Shown: positions 52,874 through 62,366, counted from the stretch's first letter. The stretch is 64,000 nucleotides of DNA from Ralstonia pickettii DTP0602 (GCA_000471925.1 CP006668.1:1736001-1800000); one strand, 5' to 3'. Notes: a model not told the origin generated them from the letters alone. Translations and numbers: made by a program.

Positions 52874-54343
52874 TCACCGGATGGTGAACGGATTGCCGGT
52901 GGCGGCCCCGGTGTTGATCCACACACTCTTGGTCTGCAGGTACGACTCGATCGCGGCGATGCCGTTTTCCCGGCCGAGGCCCGAGTCCTTGTACCCACCG
53001 AACGGCGACATGAAGCTGACGGCACGATAGGTGTTCACCCAGACCGTGCCCGCCTGGATCTTCTCCGACATACGGAAGGCCCGACCGATATCGGAGGTCC
53101 AGACCCCGGCGCCAAGCCCATAGCAACTGTCGTTGGCAATCGCGATGGCTTCGGCTTCGTCCCTGAACTTCAGGATGGACAGCACCGGCCCGAACACCTC
53201 CTCCTGCGCGATACGCATCTTCGGCGAGACCCTGGCGAAGATGGTCGGCTCGACAAACCATCCCTCGCCGCAGGACGCCGGCTTGCCGCCGAGCAGCAGT
53301 TCCGCGCCTTCGTCCTGTGCGATCTTGATATACGACAGCACCTTTTCATACTGCGCCGGCGTCGTGATGGGCCCCACCTGCGTGGAGGCATTCATCGGGT
53401 TGCCGAGCTTTGCCGTGCCGGCGAGCGCCAGCAGCTTCTCGACAAAGACATCGTGGATGTCTTCCTGCAGCAGCAGCCGTGAACCGGCGATACAGGTCTG
53501 GCCGCTCGCGGCAAAGATGCCGGAGACGGCGCCGTTGACGGCGTCATCCAGGTTGGAATCGTTGAAGACGATGTTCGGCGACTTGCCGCCGAGCTCCAGG
53601 CTCACGTGCTTGAACTGCGCCGCGCATTGCTGGTTGATGACGCGTCCGGTTGCGTCCGATCCGGTAAAGGTCACCTTCTTGACCAGCGGATGGGTTACCA
53701 GCGGCGAGCCGACCTCTGCGCCAAACCCGGTCACGACGTTGAATACGCCCGCGGGAAAGCCTGCTTCCTCGAACAGCAGCGCAAGCTCAAGCGCCGACAC
53801 GGAGGTGAACTCCGACGGCTTCACCACCACGGAACATCCCGCCGCGAGAGCCGGCGCGATCTTCCACGCCAGCAGCATCAGCGGCGAGTTCCACGGCGTG
53901 ATGGCCGCCACCACGCCCAGCGGCTCGCGCCGGGTGTAGTTGAAGTAGCCCTTCTTGTCCAGGGGAATGACCGTGCCTTCAATCTTGTCGGCCAGCCCCC
54001 CGAAGTAATAGAACCACTGCGGCAGGTACTTGAGCTGTGCGCCCATTTCCGCCAGCAGCTTGCCGTTGTCCTGCACCTCGAACTCGGCCAGCCGCTCGGC
54101 GTCCCTGGCAATCAGGTCGCCGAGTTTGCGCAGCAGCGCGCCACGCTGCGTTGCCGTCATCTCCGACCACGGGCCGGAGCGGAACGCCGCGTCGGCCGCC
54201 TGCACTGCGCGGTCGACATCCGCTTCGGTGCCGCGGGCCACTTCGGCCCAGGTCTTGCCGGTGTAGGGGTTCTGGGTTTCAAACCAGCGACCGTCGCTCG
54301 CATTGACGAAGGTGCCGTCGATGAACATTTGATACTGCTTCAT
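52874..54343 (-). CDS. aldehyde dehydrogenase (NAD(P)-dependent)
   Basis: 489 residues. ELGGKSPNIVFND carries the catalytic Glu, GQTCIAG places Cys284 as nucleophile, TPWNSPLMLLAWKIAPALAA and the FTGSDATGR loop bind the cofactor, and EEVFGPVLSILKF is at the expected place. It oxidises an aldehyde to an acid. It follows the split ThDP decarboxylase genes with 32 bases between, so its substrate is probably the aldehyde that decarboxylase makes. Confidence 0.94.
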   Translation of the reverse strand: MKQYQMFIDGTFVNASDGRWFETQNPYTGKTWAEVARGTEADVDRAVQAADAAFRSGPWSEMTATQRGALLRKLGDLIARDAERLAEFEVQDNGKLLAEMGAQLKYLPQWFYYFGGLADKIEGTVIPLDKKGYFNYTRREPLGVVAAITPWNSPLMLLAWKIAPALAAGCSVVVKPSEFTSVSALELALLFEEAGFPAGVFNVVTGFGAEVGSPLVTHPLVKKVTFTGSDATGRVINQQCAAQFKHVSLELGGKSPNIVFNDSNLDDAVNGAVSGIFAASGQTCIAGSRLLLQEDIHDVFVEKLLALAGTAKLGNPMNASTQVGPITTPAQYEKVLSYIKIAQDEGAELLLGGKPASCGEGWFVEPTIFARVSPKMRIAQEEVFGPVLSILKFRDEAEAIAIANDSCYGLGAGVWTSDIGRAFRMSEKIQAGTVWVNTYRAVSFMSPFGGYKDSGLGRENGIAAIESYLQTKSVWINTGAATGNPFTIR

Positions 54344-54375
54344 GGCGCAGGGCTTTCCGGGTTCGGGTTGGCAGA

Positions 54376-54981
54376 CTAGAACGGCGCGAAGCCGAGATGC
54401 TCGCGGAAACGGTTCTTGACGAAGGTGCCATCGCGCGGCGGCAGCGCCCGCTGCGGCTCGTCGGTCGAGATGTAGACCTGCGCAACGGTCATGCTGTCGG
54501 CCTTCCTGATGGCTTGTGCGAGCTTGCCCAGCTCATCGATATCGGAAATTTCGAGCGTCGTCGGCACGCCGACAGCCTTCGCCACCTGAGCCAGGTTGGT
54601 ACCCAGGCTGGTGTGGCTCTGCTGCATGCCGGTCTCACCGAAGTGGCCGTTATCGAGAATCACGATGTTCAGGTTCTTCTGCTGTTGCGCCGCGGCCGTC
54701 GCCAGGCTGCCGATGCCCATCAGCTGCTCGCCGTCGCCGGTGATGGCAATCACGGTCTTCTCGGGCCGGGCGATGGCAAGGCCGAGCGCCAGCGAAGTCG
54801 AGCCGCCCATCGCGCCCCACAGGTAGAAGTTGCCGGGTCGGTCGCCGGCAGCAAACACGTCGTACGAAGGAGAACCGAGGCCCGATACCACGAGCGCGTC
54901 AGGAAATTGCGTCAGCAGTTCGGCAACGAACTTGCGGCGGTCGATGCCGGGCTTGGCGGCCTTGGAGGTAGAGGTAGTCAT
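54376..54981 (-). CDS. ThDP-dependent decarboxylase, pyrophosphate-binding (beta-like) subunit
   Basis: 201 residues from ATG 54981. The ThDP motif begins GDGEQLMGIGSLATAAAQQQ and ends at the NIVILDNGHFGETG segment. The product looks like the second half of sulfopyruvate/phosphonopyruvate decarboxylase (ComE type). It needs the pyrimidine-binding half encoded 4 bases upstream. Predicted reaction is decarboxylation of a 2-oxo acid to an aldehyde. Substrate class not readable. Confidence 0.85.
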   Translation of the reverse strand: MTTSTSKAAKPGIDRRKFVAELLTQFPDALVVSGLGSPSYDVFAAGDRPGNFYLWGAMGGSTSLALGLAIARPEKTVIAITGDGEQLMGIGSLATAAAQQQKNLNIVILDNGHFGETGMQQSHTSLGTNLAQVAKAVGVPTTLEISDIDELGKLAQAIRKADSMTVAQVYISTDEPQRALPPRDGTFVKNRFREHLGFAPF

Positions 54982-54985
54982 AGGA

Positions 54986-55519
54986 TCAGCGCATCCACTT
55001 TTTGCGGCCGATAAGGCTCTGGGACAGGAGAACGGCAACGCGGTTGCCAGCGTCGAAGGCGGAAACCAGGCCGGCGTCGACCAGCTCGGCGGCTTCGTCC
55101 GGGGAGTTCACGCGATAGACCGTGATGCCCATCAGCTCCAGCGCGCGCTGGGTGGCCTGGCCCATCGGGTTCTGCCAGGGATTGAACTCGGCGTACTCGC
55201 CGCGCATGGTCACCAGGGTGAAGAACGGGAACTGGCAGCTCTCCAGCAGCGAGAACATGTTCACGCAGTTGCCGACGCCGCTGCTCTGCATCAGCAGCAC
55301 GGCGCGGTCCCCGCCGAGCCAGGCGCCGCTGACGACGCCCACGCCTTCTTCTTCGGTGGTCAGCACCACGTCGCGGATTTCGGGATCCGCCTTGGCGCGT
55401 CGGATGACATGGGAGTGTCCGGCGTCGGGCACGTAGGCCACCTGGCGCACGCCGTTCTGTTTGAAGACCTGGAAGATGTCCTCTTGCCAGGCAAGGGGCT
55501 CAGAGTTGTTTGTCGTCAT
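54986..55519 (-). CDS. ThDP-dependent decarboxylase, pyrimidine-binding (alpha-like) subunit
   Basis: 177 residues. VAYVPDAGHSHVIRRAKADP then TTEEEGVGVVSGAWLGG, in which Glu activates ThDP, and LLMQSSGVGNCVNMFSLLES are the ComD-type pattern. First gene of the operon that continues with the beta-like subunit and aldehyde dehydrogenase, divergent from the LysR gene at 55655. Confidence 0.85.
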   Translation of the reverse strand: MTTNNSEPLAWQEDIFQVFKQNGVRQVAYVPDAGHSHVIRRAKADPEIRDVVLTTEEEGVGVVSGAWLGGDRAVLLMQSSGVGNCVNMFSLLESCQFPFFTLVTMRGEYAEFNPWQNPMGQATQRALELMGITVYRVNSPDEAAELVDAGLVSAFDAGNRVAVLLSQSLIGRKKWMR

Positions 55520-55584
55520 AGTCGCAAGTTAGGAAGGGGGACAACGAAGGGGACAACGTTTGCTATCATAGAGTTGACTAGCTA

Positions 55585-55615
55585 GCAGGCTGAAATACAA
55601 TTAATTGATGCCTGC
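55585..55615. promoter_or_regulatory. inverted repeat, possible LysR operator
   Basis: GCAGGC at 55585-55590 and GCCTGC at 55610-55615 are complements 19 bases apart. Inside is a perfect 10-bp palindrome, CAATTAATTG at 55598-55607. The repeat lies between the divergent decarboxylase and LysR genes. Confidence 0.45.
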
Positions 55616-55654
55616 AATCACGAAGTTGAATGCCGGCCAGGGGCCTCTACAAAT

Positions 55655-56584
55655 ATGGACATCAAGCAGCTTCGCGCCCTGTTAGCGATCGCCGAGACCG
55701 GGAGCGCCACCAAGGCGGCCGAGCTCCTGCGCATCGTGCAGCCGGCGGTTTCCAGGCACGTGCGCCTGCTCGAGGAGGAGCTCGGCGTGGAACTGTTCGA
55801 GCGCGAGCGCCATGGCATGGTCCTGACCGAGGCCGGCCGCACCCTGGTCGAATACGGCCGCAGGGCGATGCAGGAGCTCGACCGCGCCAAGGCGGAGATC
55901 ACTCCGGCAAGGGGCGCGATTACTGGCACGGCCGTCATTGGGCTTCTCCCCAGCACTTGTGAGTTATTGGCGGCGGAGCTGGTTGCCACGGTGAAAGCCA
56001 GGCATCCGCAACTGGTGGTGCGCATCAACGTGGGCTACGCAGGAAACCTGCTGCAATGGCTCGAGGCCGGCGATGTCCAGGTCGCCCTGCTCTACGACAC
56101 CAAGAGCTCTCCCGGCCTGCAGGTCGAAGCACTGCTCGATGAACAGCTCTACCTGGTGGGGCCGGCCGGCACCCTTGCGCCAGGCGAGGAACAAACCGTC
56201 GAGCGCTTCCGCGACCTGCCGCTGATCCTGCCCAACGCCCCGCACGGGCTGCGCAGCGTGGTCGAGCATGCCTGCGCGGTCGCCGGCTTCAGCCCCACGA
56301 TCGCCGTCGAGACCAACTCCCTGGCCGTGCAGAAGAACCTGGTGGCAAAGGGCTTCGGCCACACCGTGCTGCCGAGTTCCGCGGTGTCCGAGGAGATGGA
56401 GGACGGCATCCTTGCCGGCGCGCCGATCGTCTCGCCCAACCTCTCGCGCCGCATCGTGCTGGCGCACGCCGCCACGCGGCGGCTTACACCGGCGGCCGGC
56501 TTCGTTTCCGCGGAGCTGGTCGCGCTGATGAAGCGGCTGGTGGTCGACGGGGCATGGCCGGGGGCAACGTGGGTCAGCGCCTGA
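55655..56584 (+). CDS. LysR-type regulator of the split-decarboxylase operon
   Basis: 309 residues. Helix-turn-helix region MDIKQLRALLAIAETGSATK with AAELLRIVQPAVSRHVRLLE and the LFERERHGMVLTEAG wing; effector domain of the CysB/NAC-like branch. Divergent from the decarboxylase gene, so probably its regulator. It converges with the Bug gene ending at 56606, with only 21 bases between. Confidence 0.92.
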   Translation: MDIKQLRALLAIAETGSATKAAELLRIVQPAVSRHVRLLEEELGVELFERERHGMVLTEAGRTLVEYGRRAMQELDRAKAEITPARGAITGTAVIGLLPSTCELLAAELVATVKARHPQLVVRINVGYAGNLLQWLEAGDVQVALLYDTKSSPGLQVEALLDEQLYLVGPAGTLAPGEEQTVERFRDLPLILPNAPHGLRSVVEHACAVAGFSPTIAVETNSLAVQKNLVAKGFGHTVLPSSAVSEEMEDGILAGAPIVSPNLSRRIVLAHAATRRLTPAAGFVSAELVALMKRLVVDGAWPGATWVSA

Positions 56585-56605
56585 CGCGGCGACGGCGTCG
56601 GTGAG

Positions 56606-57571
56606 TCAGTCAAGCTCGATGTTGGCGGCCTTGATGACCTCGGCCCACCGGCGCGTCTCGGCCTGGACAAATTTGGCCGCCTTGTCCGGGGTGGAATCGA
56701 CGATGGGCTGCACGCCGATCTTTTCCATGCGCTGACGCACCTCAGGGTCCTTGACAGCCGTCTGCAAGGCAGCGCTCAGCTTTTCAATGACCGGGGCCGG
56801 TGTGCCCTTTGGCACCATCACCATATTCCACAGCGACGTTTCATAGTTCGCGTAGCCCGCTTCCTTCATCGTCGGCACGTCTGGCAGCACGCTGGAACGC
56901 GTGGCAGTCGTGACCGCGAGCGCCTTCAGGCGACCGGACTGAATCATGGGCGCAGCTGTCGACACTGCATCGGTAATGAACTGGACGTCGCCGGAAATCA
57001 CCGACTGGATCGCCTGGCTGGCGCCACGGAACGGAACATGGGTGAGCTTCAGGTGCTCCTGGAACTGCAGCAACTCGACCGCCATATGGACGGCGCTACC
57101 CTTCCCTGCGGAACCGTAACTGTACTTGCCAGGATTTTTCTTGATGTCCTCGACCAGTTCCTTGGCCGTATTCGCCTTCACCGAAGGATTGACCGCCAGC
57201 ACCATCGGCACCCCCGCCACCACGGATACCGGCACCAGCGCATTGACGGGGTCATACGGCAGCTTCTTGTAAAGCGTGGCGTTGATGGCGTGGGAACTGG
57301 TGCCGAACAACAGCGTGTAGCCATCCGCCGGGCTCTTGGCGACCACATCGGTCGCAATGGTGCCGCCGGCCCCTGCCTTGTTTTCCACCACGACCGACTG
57401 CCCGAGCAAGGCGCCGAGCTTGTTCGCCACGATGCGCGCCACCACGTCGGTGCTGCCGCCGGCGGCGAAGCCGACGACCATTCGGACGGGATGGTCAGGA
57501 TAAGCAGCCTGGGCGTGCGCGCTGAACGAAATGAGCGCACCGATCCCCACTTGAGCCAGCAAGCGTTTCAT
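56606..57571 (-). CDS. Bug/TctC-type periplasmic solute receptor
   Basis: 321 residues from ATG 57571; the longer open frame upstream is not coding. Signal peptide about 1-22 (AHAQA before AYPDHPVRM). GFAAGGSTDVVARI, GSAGKGSAVHMAVEL and THVPFRGAS carry the family pattern; the last is an F for the usual Y. It stands alone, 276 bases from the next Bug gene upstream, and may have its own promoter. Confidence 0.93.
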   Translation of the reverse strand: MKRLLAQVGIGALISFSAHAQAAYPDHPVRMVVGFAAGGSTDVVARIVANKLGALLGQSVVVENKAGAGGTIATDVVAKSPADGYTLLFGTSSHAINATLYKKLPYDPVNALVPVSVVAGVPMVLAVNPSVKANTAKELVEDIKKNPGKYSYGSAGKGSAVHMAVELLQFQEHLKLTHVPFRGASQAIQSVISGDVQFITDAVSTAAPMIQSGRLKALAVTTATRSSVLPDVPTMKEAGYANYETSLWNMVMVPKGTPAPVIEKLSAALQTAVKDPEVRQRMEKIGVQPIVDSTPDKAAKFVQAETRRWAEVIKAANIELD

Positions 57572-57764
57572 GTCTCTTCCAGGTAGATATTTTGGTTGGG
57601 TGGCGCATTGCGCGTCGGCACCCTTTAAAACGATGGTAGCGAGCAACCGTGGCGACGGTGAAATAGAAAATTCCGCTGCTGCTATCAAGGGGTGGCATGC
57701 CTGGGGCTACTACTGCGGTGTTAACCCGAAGCGCCGCGCCGACGAAATCGCCGCGTAAACGCAA

Positions 57765-57796
57765 GTACGCCGCGCAGCCATCGCCGCGCGGCGTAC
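57765..57796. terminator. hairpin downstream of the Bug gene at 57848
   Basis: GTACGCCGCGC at 57765-57775 pairs exactly with 57786-57796 over a 10-base loop. It lies 52 bases beyond the stop of the minus-strand Bug gene and before the start of the next one. No T-run follows. Confidence 0.5.
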
Positions 57797-57847
57797 ATTC
57801 AAGGTCCAACGGAAGGGAAGCGCTGCCGCGCTACCGGCAGCAGGACG

Positions 57848-58852
57848 TCAGTCGGCTTCCACCTTCATGGTCTTCAGCAACGGCTGCCACTTGTCGCTTT
57901 CCGCCTTGAGCCAGGTCCGCAGTCCTTCCGGCGTCTGCTTGTCTACCGGCACGACCTCGGCACCCAGGTCGTCAAGCCGCTTGGCGACGGCAGGATCCTT
58001 CAATGCCTGCTGCAGCGCCTTGGTCAGTCTGGCGGTGACCGCGGGCGGCGTGCCCTTGGGCGCATAGATCCCGTGCCAGACCTTCATCGAGAAGCCCTTC
58101 AGGCCCCCTTCCTGCAGCGTCGGCGCATTGGGCAGCGCCTTGATGCGGCTCGGTGTCGTCACGCCATACAGCTTGACGCGGTTGGCGTTGATATGCGACA
58201 GCGTCGAGGTGGTCTGGTCGCACAACAGGTCCACCTGCCCGCCCAGCAAGGCCGTCAGCGCGGGGCCGGTGCCCTGGTAGGGAACGGAGGTCATCTTGAC
58301 TTTGACTGCCTCCTCGAACAGCAGGCCGCATAGCTGCGAAACCGCGCCGAGGCCGGCATTGGCCAGCGAGACCTTCTCCTTGTTCTGCGACACGTACTTG
58401 ATCAGCTCCGCCGCGTTTGCCGGCGGCAGGTCCTTGCGGCCCAGCAGCGTCATCGGCACATCCGCCACCTGCCCGATGTACTCGAAATCCTTCAGCGGGC
58501 TGTAGGACAGCTTCTTGTACAGCGCCGGCGCCGTCGCCATCCCGTTGTGGTGGATCAGGATCGTGTAGCCGTCAGGCTGCGCCCGCGCCACAAATGCGGC
58601 CGCCACCGTGCCGCCGGCGCCGAGTTTGTTTTCCACTACAACGCTCTGCCCCAGCTCCTTCGACATGGCCTGCCCCAGTGCCCTGGACACCACGTCGGTC
58701 GGGCCGCCGGCCGAGAACGGCACCACCAGCGTAATCGGCTTCGACGGATAAGCATCCGCTGCCAGCGCCCCCGCGGAAAACGCCAATCCGAGCGCCCCGC
58801 CCGTGATCCACTTCATACCGGCCAGCATGGCCTTACCCGCTTGAACGCGCAT
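57848..58852 (-). CDS. Bug/TctC-type periplasmic solute receptor
   Basis: 334 residues from ATG 58852; ATG 58816 gives 322 and a cleaner signal peptide (MKWITGGALGLAFSAGALAA). Family opening PFSAGGPTDVVSRA and SVPYQGTGPALTALL are present. NAGLGAVSQL replaces the usual SGNG turn, a small departure. It is flanked by LysR (59049) upstream on the same strand and is a likely partner of that cluster. Confidence 0.92.
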   Translation of the reverse strand: MRVQAGKAMLAGMKWITGGALGLAFSAGALAADAYPSKPITLVVPFSAGGPTDVVSRALGQAMSKELGQSVVVENKLGAGGTVAAAFVARAQPDGYTILIHHNGMATAPALYKKLSYSPLKDFEYIGQVADVPMTLLGRKDLPPANAAELIKYVSQNKEKVSLANAGLGAVSQLCGLLFEEAVKVKMTSVPYQGTGPALTALLGGQVDLLCDQTTSTLSHINANRVKLYGVTTPSRIKALPNAPTLQEGGLKGFSMKVWHGIYAPKGTPPAVTARLTKALQQALKDPAVAKRLDDLGAEVVPVDKQTPEGLRTWLKAESDKWQPLLKTMKVEAD

Positions 58853-59048
58853 ATATCCGTCTCCATGTCGCCGGCGCGTGCTTGCTGTGTCGCACCGGTC
58901 GGTTTATCAAACGGAGACTAGAGTGCGGCATAACTGCACCGGAGGGAATCCGGATTTATCGAATGGGTCATACGGCCCGGCCGAACGCAGGGCTGCGCCG
59001 CGAGGCCCAGGTTCGCGCGAGTCCAGCCCGCGGAGCCGCCGGCACGGC

Positions 59049-59969
59049 TTAGCTTGCGGCAGCCGCGAGATCGTGTGGACCACGCCGGAAATCGCAGACA
59101 CGCTGGCTGACCTCTGCGATCACATCGAGTGCGCGGGTAAAGGCGTCGTTGCGGAACACCGCGGAGTACACCAGCGGCGGGGGCATCGGCTCGCTGCGCA
59201 CGACGCGCAGCAGGCCCCTTTCAATATCCGGGGCGAAGTAGTCGAGAGCCAGCTGGCTGATGCCAAGGCCTTCGATGGTCAGTTCCCTGAGCACGGTCAG
59301 GCTGTTGGTCGAAAAGACCTTCCTGAACCGGAATCCATGTTCGCGGCGCCATGGGCCGTAGTAGGTATTTTTGGCGGAGCCGACCGACTGTTCCAGGACG
59401 GGATAGTCGGCAAACTCCTCCGGCTTCAGTGGCCTGTCCGGCAATGCCAGCCGCGGGCTTGCCATCCACAAGTCCTCCACGCGCCCCACCTCGACGGTCT
59501 TGTAGGCATCGCCCCAGAACGTCCCGGGCAGGATGGCCAGATCGATCTTGTTGGCCTCCAGGTCATCGAACAGGTTCATGCCGGCGTCCACGACCGGCTC
59601 TACCTGCAGCGCCGGATACCTGCGCTTGAGTTCCCGTATCAGTTCCGTCAGCCAGGTCAGGGCAATCAGCTCGGTGACGCCGATGCGGTACGTCCCCGCG
59701 ACCTCGTCCGCCTGCCCCACTTCGGCCGCGATCCGCTCCCTGAGGCGCATCGCGTCCTGCGCAAGGATCAACAGTCGCGAACCCGCGTGGGTTGGTACCA
59801 GGCCTTTTGGCATGCGGTGGACAAGCTGCACGCCCAGCGCCTGTTCGAGTTCGTTGATCCGCTTTGACATCGCGGACTGCGTGGTATGGAGCTTGGTGGC
59901 TGCAGCGCTGAACGAGGCGAGCGTTACGCTGAAGTAGAACGCCTCGAGCTGCTTGAACGTCACATTCAT
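59049..59969 (-). CDS. LysR-type regulator, divergent from the second aminotransferase-Bug-RraA operon
   Basis: 306 residues from ATG 59969. Helix-turn-helix region TFKQLEAFYFSVTLASFSAA with ATKLHTTQSAMSKRINELEQ and the LVHRMPKGLVPTHAG wing. TELIALTWLTELIRE links it to the regulators at 12346 and 63314. It faces the aminotransferase gene at 60125 across a 155-base gap with an inverted repeat at 60037-60060, so control of that operon is likely. Confidence 0.92.
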   Translation of the reverse strand: MNVTFKQLEAFYFSVTLASFSAAATKLHTTQSAMSKRINELEQALGVQLVHRMPKGLVPTHAGSRLLILAQDAMRLRERIAAEVGQADEVAGTYRIGVTELIALTWLTELIRELKRRYPALQVEPVVDAGMNLFDDLEANKIDLAILPGTFWGDAYKTVEVGRVEDLWMASPRLALPDRPLKPEEFADYPVLEQSVGSAKNTYYGPWRREHGFRFRKVFSTNSLTVLRELTIEGLGISQLALDYFAPDIERGLLRVVRSEPMPPPLVYSAVFRNDAFTRALDVIAEVSQRVCDFRRGPHDLAAAAS

Positions 59970-60036
59970 GATGGTGGATGGGGCTGAATCAACCTTCCCT
60001 ATTCTCGCACCTGGAGGGCGCAACCCACGAAAAAAA

Positions 60037-60060
60037 GGAATACCTCAGCCATCCAATTCC
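60037..60060. promoter_or_regulatory. short inverted repeat in divergent promoter
   Basis: GGAAT at 60037-60041 and ATTCC at 60056-60060 are complements, 14 bases apart, between the LysR and aminotransferase genes. Arms are short, so only a candidate operator. Confidence 0.35.
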
Positions 60061-60124
60061 TCGTTTGTTGGACAGAAACCGATAGCAGATACTTTTTCGC
60101 AAGTTCAGCCCAACGCGAGTATCC

Positions 60125-61330
60125 ATGCTTCATCTCACCGACCGCCTCAACAGAATCAAGCCTTCCCCGAGCTCCATGGCAGGGCAACTCGTGCGCGAGC
60201 TTCGTGCCGCCGGCCGCGACGTCATTGGCCTGACGGCGGGGGAACCCGATTTCGAAACACCGCTTCATATCCGGGAAGCCGCGTGGGAAGCAATGGTCGC
60301 AGGCAAGACACGCTATACCGACGTCGGCGGCACTGCCGATCTGCGCGAGGCTGTCGCGCGCAAGTTCAGGCGTGAGAACGGGCTGAGCTACAGCGCCAAT
60401 GAGATCATCATCAGCACCGGCGCCAAGCAAGTGATTTTCAACGCGATCCTCTGCACCGTGCAGCAAGGCGACGAGGTCATTGTTCCCGCACCGTACTGGG
60501 TTTCGTATCCGGATATCACGCTGTTCGCAGGCGGCGTCCCGGTGTTCGCGCCCTGCAAGGCGGAGAACGGCTTCAAGCTGACGCCGGAGGAGCTCGAACG
60601 CGCCATCTCACCGCGGACCCGCTGGCTGATCCTGAATTCACCGAACAATCCGAGCGGTGCCGCATATTCCCGCGAAGAGTTGGTCGCGCTCGCCGCCGTG
60701 CTGGAGCGCCATCCCCATGTCTGGGTCATGACGGACGACATCTACGAGCACCTGATGTATGACGATTCCGGCTTTGTCACGATGGCGCAGGCCGCGCCCG
60801 TGCTGAAGGATCGCACGCTCACCATCAACGGCGTGTCCAAAGCCTATGCAATGACGGGCTGGCGGATCGGGTACGCCGGTGGCCCCGCCGCACTGGTCAA
60901 GGCAATGGTCAAGCTGCAATCCCAGAGCACATCCGGCGCGAACGCCGTTGCCCAGGCCGCCGCCGTCGCAGCCCTCGAAGGGCCCCAGGACTTTATCTCC
61001 GCCAACCGGGACATCTTCCGGGCGCGCCGGGATGCGGTGATCGAGGCCTTGGGCAAGATCGACGGCATCGCCTGTGAAGCGCCTGCAGGCGCGTTCTATG
61101 TCTTTGCCTCGTGCGAAGGGCTTTTCGGCTCGCGCACGCCGGACGGGCGAGTGATCCGCAACAGCGACGACTGGGTTTCCTGGGTGCTGGAATCGCAGAA
61201 CCTCGCAGTCCTGCAGGGCTCCGCCTATGGCGTCGATTCCCACTTCCGACTGTCGTTCGCCACCAGCATGGACCAGCTGGCCGAAGGCGCGCGTCGAATC
61301 GACGCGGCCGCTGCAGCACTGATCCGATAA
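60125..61330 (+). CDS. class I/II PLP aminotransferase, aspartate aminotransferase type
   Basis: 401 residues. TAGEPDFETP, NSPNNPSGAAYSREEL, TDDIYEHL and SKAYAMTGWRIGYAGG, with Lys239 as the PLP lysine. It is paralogous to the protein at 4035 and again grouped with a Bug receptor and an RraA-family gene, here in the order aminotransferase, Bug, RraA. It probably transaminates an imported acidic amino acid to a 2-oxo acid that the RraA enzyme cleaves. Confidence 0.93.
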   Translation: MLHLTDRLNRIKPSPSSMAGQLVRELRAAGRDVIGLTAGEPDFETPLHIREAAWEAMVAGKTRYTDVGGTADLREAVARKFRRENGLSYSANEIIISTGAKQVIFNAILCTVQQGDEVIVPAPYWVSYPDITLFAGGVPVFAPCKAENGFKLTPEELERAISPRTRWLILNSPNNPSGAAYSREELVALAAVLERHPHVWVMTDDIYEHLMYDDSGFVTMAQAAPVLKDRTLTINGVSKAYAMTGWRIGYAGGPAALVKAMVKLQSQSTSGANAVAQAAAVAALEGPQDFISANRDIFRARRDAVIEALGKIDGIACEAPAGAFYVFASCEGLFGSRTPDGRVIRNSDDWVSWVLESQNLAVLQGSAYGVDSHFRLSFATSMDQLAEGARRIDAAAAALIR

Positions 61331-61363
61331 GTCCTTCCACAAATCCCACTTTCCGCCCCCGCC

Positions 61364-62356
61364 ATGAACTCACTGCTGAAGCGTCTGCGCTCCCCGAGCG
61401 CCCTGCGAATCGTAGCGGCAAGCCTGTCGCTGCTTGCCACTGCCGCGCATTCCGAAGAGCCATATCCGTCCAAACCGGTTCGAATCCTTGTGGGCTTTTC
61501 TCCGGGCGGGTCGAACGATATCGTGGCCCGGTTGATCGCCCCCAGGCTGGCCGAGGCGCTGGGCAAGCAAGTCCTGATCGACAACCGGCCAGGCGCAGGC
61601 GGCAACATTGCCGCCGACACCATGCTGAAAGCGCCGGCGGATGGCCATACCCTGATGATCTGCACGACGGGGATGCTGTCGATCCAGCCCTTCCTGCAGA
61701 AGATGGCCTATGACCCGCAGACGGACATCATCCCCGTCTCCCTGATCGCCAATACGCCTTACATCGCCCTGGTCAATGCGTCCCTTCCCGTGCACAACGT
61801 CAAGGAGCTGGTCGCGTATGCCAAGGCAAACCCCGGGAAAGTGAACTTCGCTTCGTCGGGCAATGGCACCGCAGGCCATCTCGCGGGGGAAATGCTGAAG
61901 CTGCGCGCGGGCATCAACATCGTCCACGTCCCATACAAGGGCACCGGGCAAGCCATGACAGACCTGCTCGGCGGCCAGGTTTCGCTGATTTTCGACCAGC
62001 CGATCAGTTCCCTGCCCTATGCAAAATCCGGCAAGCTGCGGGTCCTTGGAGTGGCCGCGACGCAGCGGCTGAAATCGCTGCCTGATGTCCCCACGTTCGC
62101 TGAGGCGGGTGTCCCCGGCTTCGACCCGGTGGCATGGACAGGCCTGTGCGCTGCGAAAGGCACGCCCTCCAACGTGATCGCCCGCCTGCAACGCGAGATC
62201 CAGCAAGTCCTGCACCAGCCGGATATTGCACAGCGGCTGAGCCAGGACGGCATGGAGGTGGTAGCCAGTTCTTCAGAGAAGTTCCGGGAGTTCCTGATCA
62301 CCGACAAGCGCAAGTGGTCGGGGGTCATCAAGGAAGCCAACGTTACGCTGAACTGA
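61364..62356 (+). CDS. Bug/TctC-type periplasmic solute receptor
   Basis: 330 residues. Signal peptide about 1-29 (TAAHSEEPYPSKPVR). GFSPGGSNDIVARL, SSGNGTAGHLAGEM and HVPYKGTGQAMTDLL are present. Second gene of the aminotransferase operon, 33 bases after it and 10 before the RraA gene, so the three are one transcript. It should bind the substrate acid or amino acid. Confidence 0.94.
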   Translation: MNSLLKRLRSPSALRIVAASLSLLATAAHSEEPYPSKPVRILVGFSPGGSNDIVARLIAPRLAEALGKQVLIDNRPGAGGNIAADTMLKAPADGHTLMICTTGMLSIQPFLQKMAYDPQTDIIPVSLIANTPYIALVNASLPVHNVKELVAYAKANPGKVNFASSGNGTAGHLAGEMLKLRAGINIVHVPYKGTGQAMTDLLGGQVSLIFDQPISSLPYAKSGKLRVLGVAATQRLKSLPDVPTFAEAGVPGFDPVAWTGLCAAKGTPSNVIARLQREIQQVLHQPDIAQRLSQDGMEVVASSSEKFREFLITDKRKWSGVIKEANVTLN

Positions 62357-62366
62357 GAGGTCAGGC

